Assembly (NCBI GenBank): GCA_003476595.1
Contig: DMTU01000050.1
Location: 7,041 to 22,841 of the forward strand
DNA from: Acidimicrobiaceae bacterium
Lineage (GTDB): Bacteria > Actinomycetota > Acidimicrobiia > Acidimicrobiales > Salinilacustritrichaceae
Reading direction: 5' to 3'
Length of the DNA: 15,801 nucleotides
The notes beneath the pieces are model-generated. The model searched no databases, was not told the origin of the DNA, and saw only the letters and a program-made list of their open reading frames with translations. Made by a program: the position numbers and the translations under genes. Positions 7,160-14,687 of the stretch are shown here, piece after piece. Every line of letters starts with the position of its first letter. The first letter of the stretch is position 1.

Positions 7160-8542
7160 TCAGGATCCGGCGGGTGCGTCGCCCAGCCGGGCCAGGTGCC
7201 CGTCGGCGTCGAACGCGACCACGGTGAGCCGTCCGTCGGAGCGGTTGCCCGCCTCGTCCAGGGTGATCGGCCCGGTCTGGCCGATGTAGGCGATGTCGAC
7301 CCCGTCGGCGATCAGGTCGAGGCACGCCGCCGGCTCCCGGCACGCGGTCCCGCCGCCGGACACGGCGGCCATGGAGGCAGCGATCCCGGCGCCGGACGCA
7401 GAACCAGCGGCCTCCGCAGCCAGGGCGGCGAGCACCACGGCGTCGTAGGACTCGGCGGCGAGATCGAGGCCGGCGTCGTCGACCTCGGCCAGGGCCGGGT
7501 CGTGGGACCGGACCCGACTCGCGAACCCGGGCTCGGGCGGGGCGGCGGGGAGCAGCCCACGCATGCAGGCCAGCTCGGTCCGGTCCTCGACCAGGTCGCC
7601 GAGGCGCTCGCCGAGGTTCCCGTCGGTCCCGTACACGGGCCGCTCCCGGGGACCCTGGTCGGTGACGATCAGCTCGTCGAGCACCACGGCCGTCTCGGCC
7701 AGCCCGACCAGCACGATCGCATCGGCGGCGCGGTCGAGATCCTGCACCACGGTCGGTCCGAGGTCGGCGGCGGCGGGGTCGTGGTCGACCCGGCTGGCGA
7801 CGGTGCCCCCGGTGGCCTGCAGCTGCTCGACCAGCGCATCGGCGACGGTCCGGCCGTGGTCGTCGTCGCGGGCCGCGATCGCGACCGAGCGATGCCCGTC
7901 GGCCCGGACCAGGTCGGCGAGCGCCCGACCCTGGAGCGCCTCGGTGGGCCCGGTGCGGAAGAGCCGGCCGGACCCGTCGAGCGCATCGAGCCCGCCCGAG
8001 GTCGCCGCCGGCGACACCAGCACCGCATCGGCGTCGACCACCTGGGGGAGCACGCTCGCGGCCGCACCCGAGGCGAGCGGGCCGATCAGGACGTCGACGC
8101 CGGCGCCCAGCAGCCGGGCGGCCTCCCCCTCCACGGTGCCCGGTGTCCCGTCGGCGGAGTCGCCATGGCGGAGCCCGACCGGCGCCCCCAGCACGCCCCC
8201 CGCCTCGGCGAGGTCGGCGACCGCGAGCTCCACGCCGGCGATCGCGGCCGGGCCGAGGAAGGCGAGCTCGCCCGAGAGCGGGAGCAGGGTGCCGACGTCG
8301 AGGGCACCGTCCCGCGGCTCGGGGCCGGCCGACGTCGCGTCGATGCTCGGCAGCGCTCCGGCCGGCGGGGCATCCGGGATCTCCGAGCCGTCGGGACAGC
8401 GGACGTCGAGCGCCGGAGCCGGGTCGTCGGCCTCGGGTCGGGCGGCCTCGTCTCCCCCGGAGGTGCAGGCGGCGGCCAGCACGGTGGCGGCCAGGAGGCC
8501 CGACGGCCACCGGCGTCGTCGGCGAGTGGAGGGCGCAGCGAT
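7160..8542 (-). CDS. Diverged second ABC substrate-binding lipoprotein; start codon unclear (ATC?)
   Basis: This is a Peripla_BP_6-type solute-binding protein related throughout to its downstream neighbour: LPLSGELAFLGP, VADLAEAGGVL, GVDVLIGPLASGA, LFRTGPTEALQGRALADLV, AESYDAVVLAALA. The mature part starts after a lipobox LAAAC, with Cys26 in the numbering used here. The problem is the start. In frame, the signal peptide runs as five Arg, then WPSG, then LLAATVLAAAC, but no ATG, GTG or TTG precedes it. The first usual start in frame is GTG 8482, inside the hydrophobic segment, which would destroy the signal. I place the start at ATC 8542, because a TAGCCT -10 box ends seven bases upstream, as for a leaderless mRNA. 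That gives 460 residues. An annotated start at 8482 (440 residues) or a sequence error is also possible. Confidence 0.8.
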   Translation of the reverse strand: MAAPSTRRRRRWPSGLLAATVLAAACTSGGDEAARPEADDPAPALDVRCPDGSEIPDAPPAGALPSIDATSAGPEPRDGALDVGTLLPLSGELAFLGPAAIAGVELAVADLAEAGGVLGAPVGLRHGDSADGTPGTVEGEAARLLGAGVDVLIGPLASGAAASVLPQVVDADAVLVSPAATSGGLDALDGSGRLFRTGPTEALQGRALADLVRADGHRSVAIAARDDDHGRTVADALVEQLQATGGTVASRVDHDPAAADLGPTVVQDLDRAADAIVLVGLAETAVVLDELIVTDQGPRERPVYGTDGNLGERLGDLVEDRTELACMRGLLPAAPPEPGFASRVRSHDPALAEVDDAGLDLAAESYDAVVLAALAAEAAGSASGAGIAASMAAVSGGGTACREPAACLDLIADGVDIAYIGQTGPITLDEAGNRSDGRLTVVAFDADGHLARLGDAPAGS

Positions 8543-8549
8543 GGGACGG

Positions 8550-8555
8550 AGGCTA
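8550..8555 (-). promoter_or_regulatory. Leaderless-type -10 box (TAGCCT) for second substrate-binding gene
   Basis: On the minus strand TAGCCT (8555 to 8550) fits TANNNT. Seven bases follow before the ATC at 8542 to 8540, so the transcript would begin at that codon. It lies in the short divergent region facing the AlaX gene (ATG 8607). No -35 motif is recognisable. Confidence 0.35.
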
Positions 8556-8606
8556 GGACGGAGGACGTCGGTGCGGGCCCGCGTGGATGGACCAGACTCG
8601 GCACCG

Positions 8607-9347
8607 ATGGAGACCGAGCTGCTCTACCTGCGCGACGCCCACCTGCGAGCCTTCGAGGCCAGCGTGACCGACGTGGACGCCGACGGCGGCCGCGTCGCGC
8701 TGGACCGGACCGCCTTCTACCCGACCGGGGGCGGCCAACCCCACGACACGGGCACGCTGGAGACGCCCACCGGCCAGCGGACGGTCACCGCCGTGCGCAA
8801 GGAGGGAACGGTCGTGTGGCACGCGCTCGAGGGCGGTGGCCTGCCTGCGGTCGGCGACCCGGTCACCGGCCAGCTGGACTGGCAGCGACGCCACGAGCTC
8901 ATGCGCACGCACACCGCGCTCCACGTGCTGTGCGGGGTGATCTGCAACGAGTGGGGCGTGCCGGTCACGGGCGGGAACATGGAGCCGCTCTCGGCTCGCA
9001 TGGACTTCGAGTTCGACCCCCTCCCCGAGGGCTTCAAGGATCGGGTCGAGGACCTCGTCAACATCGAGCTCGCCGCCGACCGCCCGATCGAGGTGTCGTT
9101 CCTGCCTCGCTCCGTGGCGGTGCAGGACGAGGACCTCATCCGCACCAACGTGGGACTGAGCAAACTCACCGTTGACCAGCTTGTGCGTGTCGTGGAGATC
9201 GTAGGTCTCGACAAGCAGGCTGACGGCGGCACCCACGTGGCGTCCACCGCTGAGGTCGGCCGGATCAGGATCGTCAAGACCGAGAGCAAGGGCAAGGGCA
9301 ACAAGCGGGTGAGGCTCGAGGTCCTCGATCCGCCTGGAGCCGTGTAG
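8607..9347 (+). CDS. AlaX-type alanyl-tRNA editing protein
   Basis: This is a stand-alone trans-editing hydrolase related to the AlaRS editing domain, which removes Ser or Gly wrongly attached to tRNA-Ala. The protein has 246 residues, the size of AlaX-M. The N-terminal part has AFYPTGGGQPHDTG (37-49), equivalent to the GG motif of the AlaRS-like domain. The catalytic domain has HTALH (His102, His106), the first zinc pair. The second zinc motif, normally C-G-G-T-H, reads D-G-G-T-H (Asp206, His210), followed by the usual VASTAEVGRI and a basic tail strand. Asp for Cys may still bind zinc, but it is a departure from the textbook motif. ATG 8607 was chosen because conserved sequence begins soon after; no strong ribosome binding site is visible. 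It converges on the sensor gene ending at 9410, with a 62-base gap lacking a clear terminator. Confidence 0.88.
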   Translation: METELLYLRDAHLRAFEASVTDVDADGGRVALDRTAFYPTGGGQPHDTGTLETPTGQRTVTAVRKEGTVVWHALEGGGLPAVGDPVTGQLDWQRRHELMRTHTALHVLCGVICNEWGVPVTGGNMEPLSARMDFEFDPLPEGFKDRVEDLVNIELAADRPIEVSFLPRSVAVQDEDLIRTNVGLSKLTVDQLVRVVEIVGLDKQADGGTHVASTAEVGRIRIVKTESKGKGNKRVRLEVLDPPGAV

Positions 9348-9409
9348 TCGCCGTTGCGGGCCACCACACGGCAGACGATCGCGGCCAGCGGAACCCACGC
9401 CGGCGAGCT

Positions 9410-11188
9410 CTACGTTCGGCGGACCAGGTAGGCGGTCACTTCGCCGATGCTGTACTCACGGGAGTTGCCATCGACACGGGTGACCGCGACGACCAGGAAC
9501 GAGTTGTCGGGCCCTGGCGAGATCGTCGCTCCCGGAGCGAACTCCGGCGGCAGCATCGGAAGGTCCACGTACTTCGGGGCCGAACTCCCGTCGATCAGGG
9601 CCACCTGGAGGTGTTGGCGCGGCGACGGGGTGGGATCGTCGACGACCGCGCCCCGGACGGCGTCTGCCCATTCGGGGTGCTGCTGGGCGATCGCTTCCTT
9701 GAACTCATCACCGATGGTGACGAGCGTTTCCCCAGTATCGGGATCCACGAACGCCCGGCCGTCTCCGACAAGGGAGACGTTGTCGCCGGAGCCGACGAGG
9801 TCGTCGTAGGTGATCGACCACGAGCGCCCCGACGTCAGTTCGGTGAACGTTCCCCCTCCGGCGAGGGATCCCTGGAACTCGTAGGTGCCGTCGGTCCATG
9901 TGAACTGTGCCGTTGCCCATCCCCACTGCGCCTCGAGGTCTGCCTGCTCGGATGGGTCCTCGGGCGTCTTGTCCACAAGCACGGCGGCCGTGTCGTCGGT
10001 ACGGGCGACGGCCACGCCGTTGGTCACGTCCATCCCGAGGAACGGGCCGTCCAAGGATCGCCCGCGCCTGACACCGTGACCGGACTCGGGCCCGTCGAGG
10101 AGCCACACGTCCGAGCCGCTGGTAGCCGACAACGACGGCGGTCCTTCGCCGACGGGCACGGCCGACGGGTCGATTGCATCCACCCAGTTCCGGCCGTCGA
10201 CCGTTGCGAGCACCGAGAGGTCGAGGGACCGGGCGACCAGAGCACGCCCGTTCGCCGACAGATCAGAAGCGTTCATGGCGGCCGGGGGCAGTTCGGCGCG
10301 GTCCCAGGACCGTGTGTCCGCCGACAGGTACAGCTCCCAGTCGTGTCCGTCGACGACCTCCATCCGCGTCTGGTCTTCGACGATCCGGTCGAGTTCGTCC
10401 TCTGTGAGACCAAGATCCAACGGCGAGCCAGCGAACACTTCCCGGCCGTCGCTGCTCTGCGCGTGCAACGTGCGCGTCTCTGGGTCTACGTGGAAGCTGT
10501 AACCGCCCCCGGCACCATCGGGGTCGACGAGCTCTCGCACGAGGTCGTTCAGTCGCCGCGACGCAGCCATACCCGCAAGAGCTTCGTCGGTCGGCACCCG
10601 TACGGCGATGCCAAAGACGTCATCGAGGGCGACGGCCGTGACGGCCATGAGCGTCCGATCCGGGGCCCCGGCGATCCCCACGGTGTGACGCTCCCACGTC
10701 GAACCGTCCTGGGTCACTGCGGCGACCACCTCGCCAGCGTCGTCCACACCCACGACCATCAGATGATGGTCGTTCGCCACCAGCGCCCCGAAGGGAAGCG
10801 GGTCAACTGATCCAAGCGGAGACTCGACCGCCTGCCAGTCCTTGGCATCGTCGCTGGCGAACAGGCCACCGCCATCAGTCGCCACCGACCACCAGCGCTC
10901 CGCGAACCACACCGGGGCCTCACCGAAGTGCTCCACCACGCCGACGCGTTGCAGCTCCCAGTCGCCGCCGTCCGTCGGCTCCTCCGCTGCCGTGTCGACC
11001 GTCGCCGACCGGTCATCGCTGAAGCCGACCCACGCAGCGATGACCGCGACCGCTGCAGCGACCGCCCCGACCAGGACGATGCGAGGCAGCCGTGCGCGTC
11101 TGCGACCCATCCGAGGCACGTCACGGGGCGGAACAGCCTGCTCGGCGGCATCGGCATACCGCTGGAGTTCGTTGATCAGGTCAGGCAC
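9410..11188 (-). CDS. Sensor A: single-pass membrane protein with propeller-like outer domain, putative anti-sigma
   Basis: This is a 592-residue protein with a short cytoplasmic tail (1-34), a membrane helix at ~35-54 and a large outer domain. The tail carries LQRYADAAEQAV (8-19), a motif shared with sensors B and C, and no His/Cys zinc anti-sigma motif. The outer part repeats an S/T-x-D-x-x-x-W pattern: FASDDAKDW (~110), VTQDGSTW (~158), YLSADTRSW (~287), ATVDGRNW (~328). This suggests blades of a BNR-like propeller. A module at ~213-270 (LNDLVREL, GGYSFHV, VFAGSPLDLG) interrupts the repeats and recurs in sensor B. A further C-terminal region (~425-590) includes YEFQGSLAGGGTFTEL and has no counterpart in B. 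The GTG start at 11188 overlaps the sigma gene by 8 bases and has GGAGGTGG six bases before it. The anti-sigma role rests on gene arrangement and topology. Confidence 0.75.
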   Translation of the reverse strand: MPDLINELQRYADAAEQAVPPRDVPRMGRRRARLPRIVLVGAVAAAVAVIAAWVGFSDDRSATVDTAAEEPTDGGDWELQRVGVVEHFGEAPVWFAERWWSVATDGGGLFASDDAKDWQAVESPLGSVDPLPFGALVANDHHLMVVGVDDAGEVVAAVTQDGSTWERHTVGIAGAPDRTLMAVTAVALDDVFGIAVRVPTDEALAGMAASRRLNDLVRELVDPDGAGGGYSFHVDPETRTLHAQSSDGREVFAGSPLDLGLTEDELDRIVEDQTRMEVVDGHDWELYLSADTRSWDRAELPPAAMNASDLSANGRALVARSLDLSVLATVDGRNWVDAIDPSAVPVGEGPPSLSATSGSDVWLLDGPESGHGVRRGRSLDGPFLGMDVTNGVAVARTDDTAAVLVDKTPEDPSEQADLEAQWGWATAQFTWTDGTYEFQGSLAGGGTFTELTSGRSWSITYDDLVGSGDNVSLVGDGRAFVDPDTGETLVTIGDEFKEAIAQQHPEWADAVRGAVVDDPTPSPRQHLQVALIDGSSAPKYVDLPMLPPEFAPGATISPGPDNSFLVVAVTRVDGNSREYSIGEVTAYLVRRT

Positions 11189-11630
11189 TGCAGTCCACCT
11201 CCAGGAGGGAACGGAGCTTCATCAGCGCTCGGCTGCCATGGGTAGCGACAGACGAGGCGGTGATGTCGAGGGCTTCTGCGACTTCGGCGTGGGTCCACTG
11301 GCAGGCGTGTACGAGCCAGATCACGGTGCGCTGTTGTTCAGGTAGTGACTGGAGAGCCGGTACGAGCTTCGGTTCCAGATCGGGTACGCCGAGGATCTCG
11401 GGTGGAGGAAGACACGCTTGCCGGCGCGACCTCGTCTTCGACTGGCCGACCCGAAACAGGTAACCGAGGGGCCGGTCCATCACGCGGATGCGGTCCCAGT
11501 GCTCCCAGGCGTAGGCGAGCGCCTCGGCGGCAGCATCAGCTGCGCCGTCCACCCCGCGCGTCGCTATCAGCGCCCGGCGCAGACGCGGGTGCGCCTCAGC
11601 AGCAAAGTCGTCGAAATCGGTGTGGATCAT
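11181..11630 (-). CDS. Sigma A: small ECF-like RNA polymerase sigma factor
   Basis: This 149-residue sigma-70 family protein has regions 2 and 4 only. Region 2 covers ~5-70, with AADAAAEALAYAWEHW and then PLGYLFRVGQSKTRSRR (the 2.4 helix that reads -10). Region 4 covers ~95-143, with LPEQQRTVIWLVHACQWTHAEVAEALDI and ASSVATHGSRALMKLR, a clear helix-turn-helix. The linker ILGVPDLEPKLVPAL is strikingly like that of sigma C. Region 2 is shorter and less acidic than in canonical ECF factors. ATG 11630 was chosen because GGTGAGG lies five bases upstream; an in-frame TTG at 11645 is less likely. The end overlaps the GTG of sensor A by 8 bases, so the pair is co-translated. It is divergent from sigma B. 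Confidence 0.85.
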   Translation of the reverse strand: MIHTDFDDFAAEAHPRLRRALIATRGVDGAADAAAEALAYAWEHWDRIRVMDRPLGYLFRVGQSKTRSRRQACLPPPEILGVPDLEPKLVPALQSLPEQQRTVIWLVHACQWTHAEVAEALDITASSVATHGSRALMKLRSLLEVDCSA

Positions 11631-12040
11631 GTCAGCCTCACCCAAGTAACCGACGAGTGCCCGTGTCGCGCTACAGCAAGTGCGCGAGCGTCATCGACGC
11701 CGAACGGAAGTGCCTCCGCATGGCGGCCGTTTCAGAGGCCAAGCCCACGAGATCGACTTGCGGGGTCACCCGACAGAATCAAGCCGGAAGCCTCAGATGC
11801 TGCCCGCTCGTATCACCGGCACCGCTCCCGACCGCGTGATCGGAGTACTGCATTGCGACGCGCTCTGCATCGGCAGTCCGTGCCGGCTACCGGCGCTTTG
11901 GGGCCGACATCCATCGACTGCTGCTGCCAGGAACAAATGAACGCAGCTTGAGGGATGCGTCTCTGGGCCGACGGGGTGGACTGGTAGAGGTGGTGGCGCG
12001 GATTTCGGAACCGATCGGGCGCCTGGGGGTTCTAGACAAC
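11631..12040. other. Divergent intergenic region between sigma A and sigma B
   Basis: This gap of 410 bases has lower GC than its surroundings and no convincing gene. Open frames here have no family pattern and no ribosome binding sites. The features I can see are the ribosome binding site of sigma A at its left end, a small inverted repeat GCCGG-CTA-CCGGC at 11882-11894, a ten-codon open frame at 11955-11987 of doubtful meaning, and an ECF-type promoter candidate near the right end. Its length is generous for a genome this compact, so it probably carries control elements for both pairs. Confidence 0.5.
12007..12034 (+). promoter_or_regulatory. Candidate ECF-type promoter (GGAACC-N16-GTTCTA) before sigma B
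   Basis: GGAACC (12007-12012) matches the -35 element favoured by many ECF sigma factors. Sixteen bases later comes GTTCTA (12029-12034), similar to ECF -10 elements of the CGTT/GTC type. Six bases separate it from the ATG at 12041, consistent with a leaderless transcript. This layout fits autoregulation by sigma B, but no matching element was found before sigma A or sigma C. Confidence 0.4.
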
Positions 12041-12583
12041 ATGAGGGCGGATCGGGCAGCGACGGCGACTGGCGGTGTCGACTCGCAACCGTCAGGTCAC
12101 CCCTCGTCCGGTGCAGGTCTGGAGTTCTCGGACTTCCACCGGACCCACAGGGACCGGTTGGCCGCAGCGTTGGCTGTCACATGCGGAAATCTCGCGCTGG
12201 GGCAGGACGCTGCGGACGAGGCGCTGGCTCGCGCTCTCGCGCACTGGCCCGAGGTGCGGCACACGTCGAACCCCGCCGGATGGACCTACCGCGTCGGGTT
12301 GAACTGGACCCGGAACCTGTTGCGGCGGCGTCGACGGGAAGACCTGCTCGCCCGACTCCCGGAACTTGCCGACACAGACCCGACGGTGGACATCGACGTA
12401 GGTGAAGCGCTCGACCGCCTCGACATCGAGCACCGCACCGTGGTCGTGATGCGGCACCTGATCGGGTGTTCCACCGCCGAGACCGCCGAGTACCTCGGCG
12501 TTGCGGAGGGCACCGTCAAGAGCCGCCTCGCTCGCGCACTCGACCGGCTCCGAGCCGACCTGGGGGACAGTCATGGATCATGA
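12041..12583 (+). CDS. Sigma B: ECF-like RNA polymerase sigma factor
   Basis: This is a 180-residue ECF sigma factor. After a loose N-terminus of ~28 residues, region 2 runs from FSDFHRTHRDRLAAALAV through GQDAADEALARALAHW to GWTYRVGLNWTRNLLRRRRRE (~29-100). Region 4 (~124-173) has LDRLDIEHRTVVVMRHLIGCSTAETAEYLGVAEGTVKSRLARALDRLR, a textbook sigma-70 region 4.2 helix-turn-helix with GTVKSRL. It is closer to ordinary ECF (SigE-like) proteins than sigma A or C and lacks their LG-PD-EP linker. ATG 12041 fits the promoter candidate six bases upstream; an in-frame ATG at 11948 would add 31 residues without family similarity. It overlaps sensor B by 11 bases. Confidence 0.88.
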   Translation: MRADRAATATGGVDSQPSGHPSSGAGLEFSDFHRTHRDRLAAALAVTCGNLALGQDAADEALARALAHWPEVRHTSNPAGWTYRVGLNWTRNLLRRRRREDLLARLPELADTDPTVDIDVGEALDRLDIEHRTVVVMRHLIGCSTAETAEYLGVAEGTVKSRLARALDRLRADLGDSHGS

Positions 12584-14075
12584 GCCCGACGCCGTCACCG
12601 AACGAGTCGAACGGCACCTTCAAGGCCTCACAAAGGCCATGTCGGTCACCGCTGAGCCCTCGGAAGCACCATCGAGCCGCAACGGGTCACGGCGCGTCCT
12701 CGCGTCGGTTGTCGTGATCGCTGTCGTCGCCATCGCGGCAGGGGCGATCTGGAGCGCGCAGCGAGAGCAGCCCGTTGCCCTCGACACCGCTGTCGATCCG
12801 GCCGGAGAAGGCTGCTTGGAGGGAGGTGCCGCCGCCGGCGACCCGGCTCCGACGCAAGTCCCCGACAGCGTGACGATGCTCGGCGAGCGCAGCTCTGACC
12901 CGGCACAACCTCGACCGGTGCCGTGGGGCGGGGAGCTTTGGTCGAGTTCGACTGACGAGGCGACCGGGACACGGACCCTGGCCCGGTCCGTCGACGGTGT
13001 GAACTGGACTCCTGCTGACCTCGACCTCGATGCGACGCTCGGCTTGTGGGTCACAGTGCGCGGCGACTGCCTCGTTGCGGTCGCAAGTTCAGCCACCGAG
13101 GTCGTGGCAGCGTCAACCGTTGACGGCCAGACGTGGAACACCGCTCAGGTCCTGGACCGCCCGTTCGTGTTCTCCCGACTCCAAGCCAGCGCAACCCACG
13201 TGTTCGCGCTCGTCGACACAACACCGATCCCACCCAACCCGGACCCGCTCGTCGACGAGTTCAACCGCCGGCTCACCGAACGGTTCGGCGCATTCAACGG
13301 CTTCTCCCTGACCCGACAGGCCGACGGGACCTACGCAACGACGGTCACCGCCAACGACATCGCCATCTTCGAGGGCACACTCGAAGAACTCGGTGCGGAC
13401 GCCGCCACCATCGACGCGCTCACCGTCGCCCCCGACCTCTCCGAAGCCCCAGCTACCGAGCCCAGCTCGGCCCCCACATCGGCGGCCGTTGACGTGTTCG
13501 TCACCGCCGACGCCGCCGCCTGGAACCGGACAACAATCGACCTTCCCGGAATGCCCATCGGCGACACCAACCTGGGCCTCGTCGTGCCGACCGACGACGG
13601 CGTACGGGTCAGCGCGGACGGCGCCTCCTGGGAGACCCTGGCCATCCCGGGTAGCAACTTCGTCCGCACGCTCATCGACACCGACACGGGCACCTGGGCG
13701 GTCACCGGCGCTGACGTCTACCGAGCCGACAACTCCGAGGACGCCTTCCATCGCATCCCTCTCGACGTTGACCTCGGCGAAGCCGTCGATCTCGCCGCTG
13801 CGCCCGGCTCAGCAGCGATCCTGATCCGCGGTACCGGAACGCTGGCACCCATGCCGCGAGTGGAGCTGGTCGAAGAAGACGCAACCATCGACCTCCGGAT
13901 CCCACTTCCACCGGATTCCCAACCGTACGGCTGGTCCCTCCTCGCCCGACCCGACGGCTCGTACCTCGTCGCCTCAGCAGTCGACCTGCCCGGCCCGGAC
14001 CACCCAGGGGAGATCGCCTCCGACGAAGCGAACGAACCAGGCACCTGGGTTCTATTCGAGGTTTCCCACCAGTGA
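12573..14075 (+). CDS. Sensor B: single-pass membrane protein with propeller-like outer domain, putative anti-sigma
   Basis: This 500-residue protein has the same plan as sensor A: cytoplasmic tail 1-41, membrane helix ~42-60, and an outer domain rich in Asp, Thr and Pro. The tail has VERHLQGLTKAM (12-23), matching the tail motif of sensors A and C without gaps; no zinc anti-sigma motif is present. Propeller-like repeats are ARSVDGVNW (~137), STVDGQTW (~181), VTADAAAW (~310) and VSADGASW (~346). Between the second and third repeats lies the module VDEFNRRL, NGFSLTR, IFEGTLEELG (~227-284), which aligns with the inserted module of sensor A. Cys81 and Cys166 could form a disulfide outside the cell. 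The ATG at 12573 has GGGGGA five bases before it and overlaps sigma B, suggesting translational coupling. A hairpin follows the stop. Confidence 0.75.
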   Translation: MDHEPDAVTERVERHLQGLTKAMSVTAEPSEAPSSRNGSRRVLASVVVIAVVAIAAGAIWSAQREQPVALDTAVDPAGEGCLEGGAAAGDPAPTQVPDSVTMLGERSSDPAQPRPVPWGGELWSSSTDEATGTRTLARSVDGVNWTPADLDLDATLGLWVTVRGDCLVAVASSATEVVAASTVDGQTWNTAQVLDRPFVFSRLQASATHVFALVDTTPIPPNPDPLVDEFNRRLTERFGAFNGFSLTRQADGTYATTVTANDIAIFEGTLEELGADAATIDALTVAPDLSEAPATEPSSAPTSAAVDVFVTADAAAWNRTTIDLPGMPIGDTNLGLVVPTDDGVRVSADGASWETLAIPGSNFVRTLIDTDTGTWAVTGADVYRADNSEDAFHRIPLDVDLGEAVDLAAAPGSAAILIRGTGTLAPMPRVELVEEDATIDLRIPLPPDSQPYGWSLLARPDGSYLVASAVDLPGPDHPGEIASDEANEPGTWVLFEVSHQ

Positions 14076-14094
14076 GGAGGCCCGAAGAACCGGC

Positions 14095-14125
14095 AACCGG
14101 CGATCGGTGCGGCTCCGATCCGGTT
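14095..14125 (+). terminator. Imperfect hairpin after sensor B
   Basis: AACCG (14095-14099) pairs with CGGTT (14121-14125) and GATCGG (14102-14107) pairs with CCGATC (14115-14120). This leaves a two-base bulge and a seven-base loop. It begins 20 bases after the sensor B stop and precedes sigma C by about 106 bases, a suitable place to end the pair-B transcript. It lacks a T-run, so it could also be a processing or regulatory structure. The rest of the 14076-14231 gap shows no clear promoter. Confidence 0.4.
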
Positions 14126-14231
14126 GGTGATCGCTGGAGCCACCGACCATCGGCTCGGGATTCGGGACTAGCTCCAGCTCCTGACCCCCTTGGTGTCGTA
14201 CAAGCGAACGGTTCGAGGCTCTACTAGGGCA

Positions 14232-14687
14232 GTGGATGCTTTCGACGAGTTGATCGCCGGGCTTCGTCCCGGGCTCGCCCGAGCGTTCGCAGCTGCCTAC
14301 GGGCGGGACCGGGGCGAGGACGCGCTGGCGGAGGCGCTGGCATGGGCCTACGAGCACCGGTCTCGTCTGCTCGGTATGGAGAACCCGGGCGGGTACCTGT
14401 ACCGGGTCGGCCAGTCGCGCTCCCGCGGCCGACGCGACAGCGGCCATGCGTTCCCTGCTCCGTCGGTGCTGGGACTGCCGGACGTGGAGCCGGGGCTGCC
14501 GGATGCACTTGCCACGTTGTCTGACCGTCAGCGTGCGTGCTTGGCCCTTGTGGTCGTCGACGAGTGGACGTACGAGGAAGTCGCAGAGCTTCTCGGGATC
14601 AAGCGTTCATCGGTCCAGTCGCATGTCGAGCGAGCACTGCACAAGCTGAGGAAAGGACTGGGGGTGGACCAGCATGCTGACGTCTGA
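14232..14687 (+). CDS. Sigma C: small ECF-like RNA polymerase sigma factor
   Basis: This is a 151-residue sigma-70 family protein and a close relative of sigma A. Region 2 includes GEDALAEALAWAYEHRSRLL and GGYLYRVGQSRSRGRR (~28-68), and the linker is VLGLPDVEPGLPDAL (79-93). Region 4 has LSDRQRACLALVVVDEWTYEEVAELLGI and RSSVQSHVERALHKLR (~96-140). Compared with sigma A, the YL-RVGQS-R-RR block and the LG-PD-EP linker are shared almost residue for residue. The start is uncertain. GTG 14232 gives a protein that begins where similarity to sigma A begins, whereas TTG 14190 or GTG 14193 would add 13-14 residues without counterpart. No good ribosome binding site is visible for either. The gene overlaps sensor C by 14 bases. 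Confidence 0.83.
   Translation: MDAFDELIAGLRPGLARAFAAAYGRDRGEDALAEALAWAYEHRSRLLGMENPGGYLYRVGQSRSRGRRDSGHAFPAPSVLGLPDVEPGLPDALATLSDRQRACLALVVVDEWTYEEVAELLGIKRSSVQSHVERALHKLRKGLGVDQHADV

Noticed and set aside
5454..9175. Long plus-strand open frames (5454-7289 and 7145-9175) opposite the two binding-protein genes
   Set aside because: They are composition-driven antisense shadows with no family signatures. The minus-strand frames have lipoprotein signals and family motifs.
11641..11648. TACTTGGG before sigma A resembling TACTAGGG before sigma C (14222-14229), as a shared promoter element
   Set aside because: The distance to the start codon differs (10 versus 2 bases) and no matching -35 was found, so chance similarity is likely.
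11955..11987. Ten-codon open frame (two Trp codons) upstream of sigma B, as a possible leader peptide
   Set aside because: No attenuator-like hairpins were found, and a frame this short is expected by chance.
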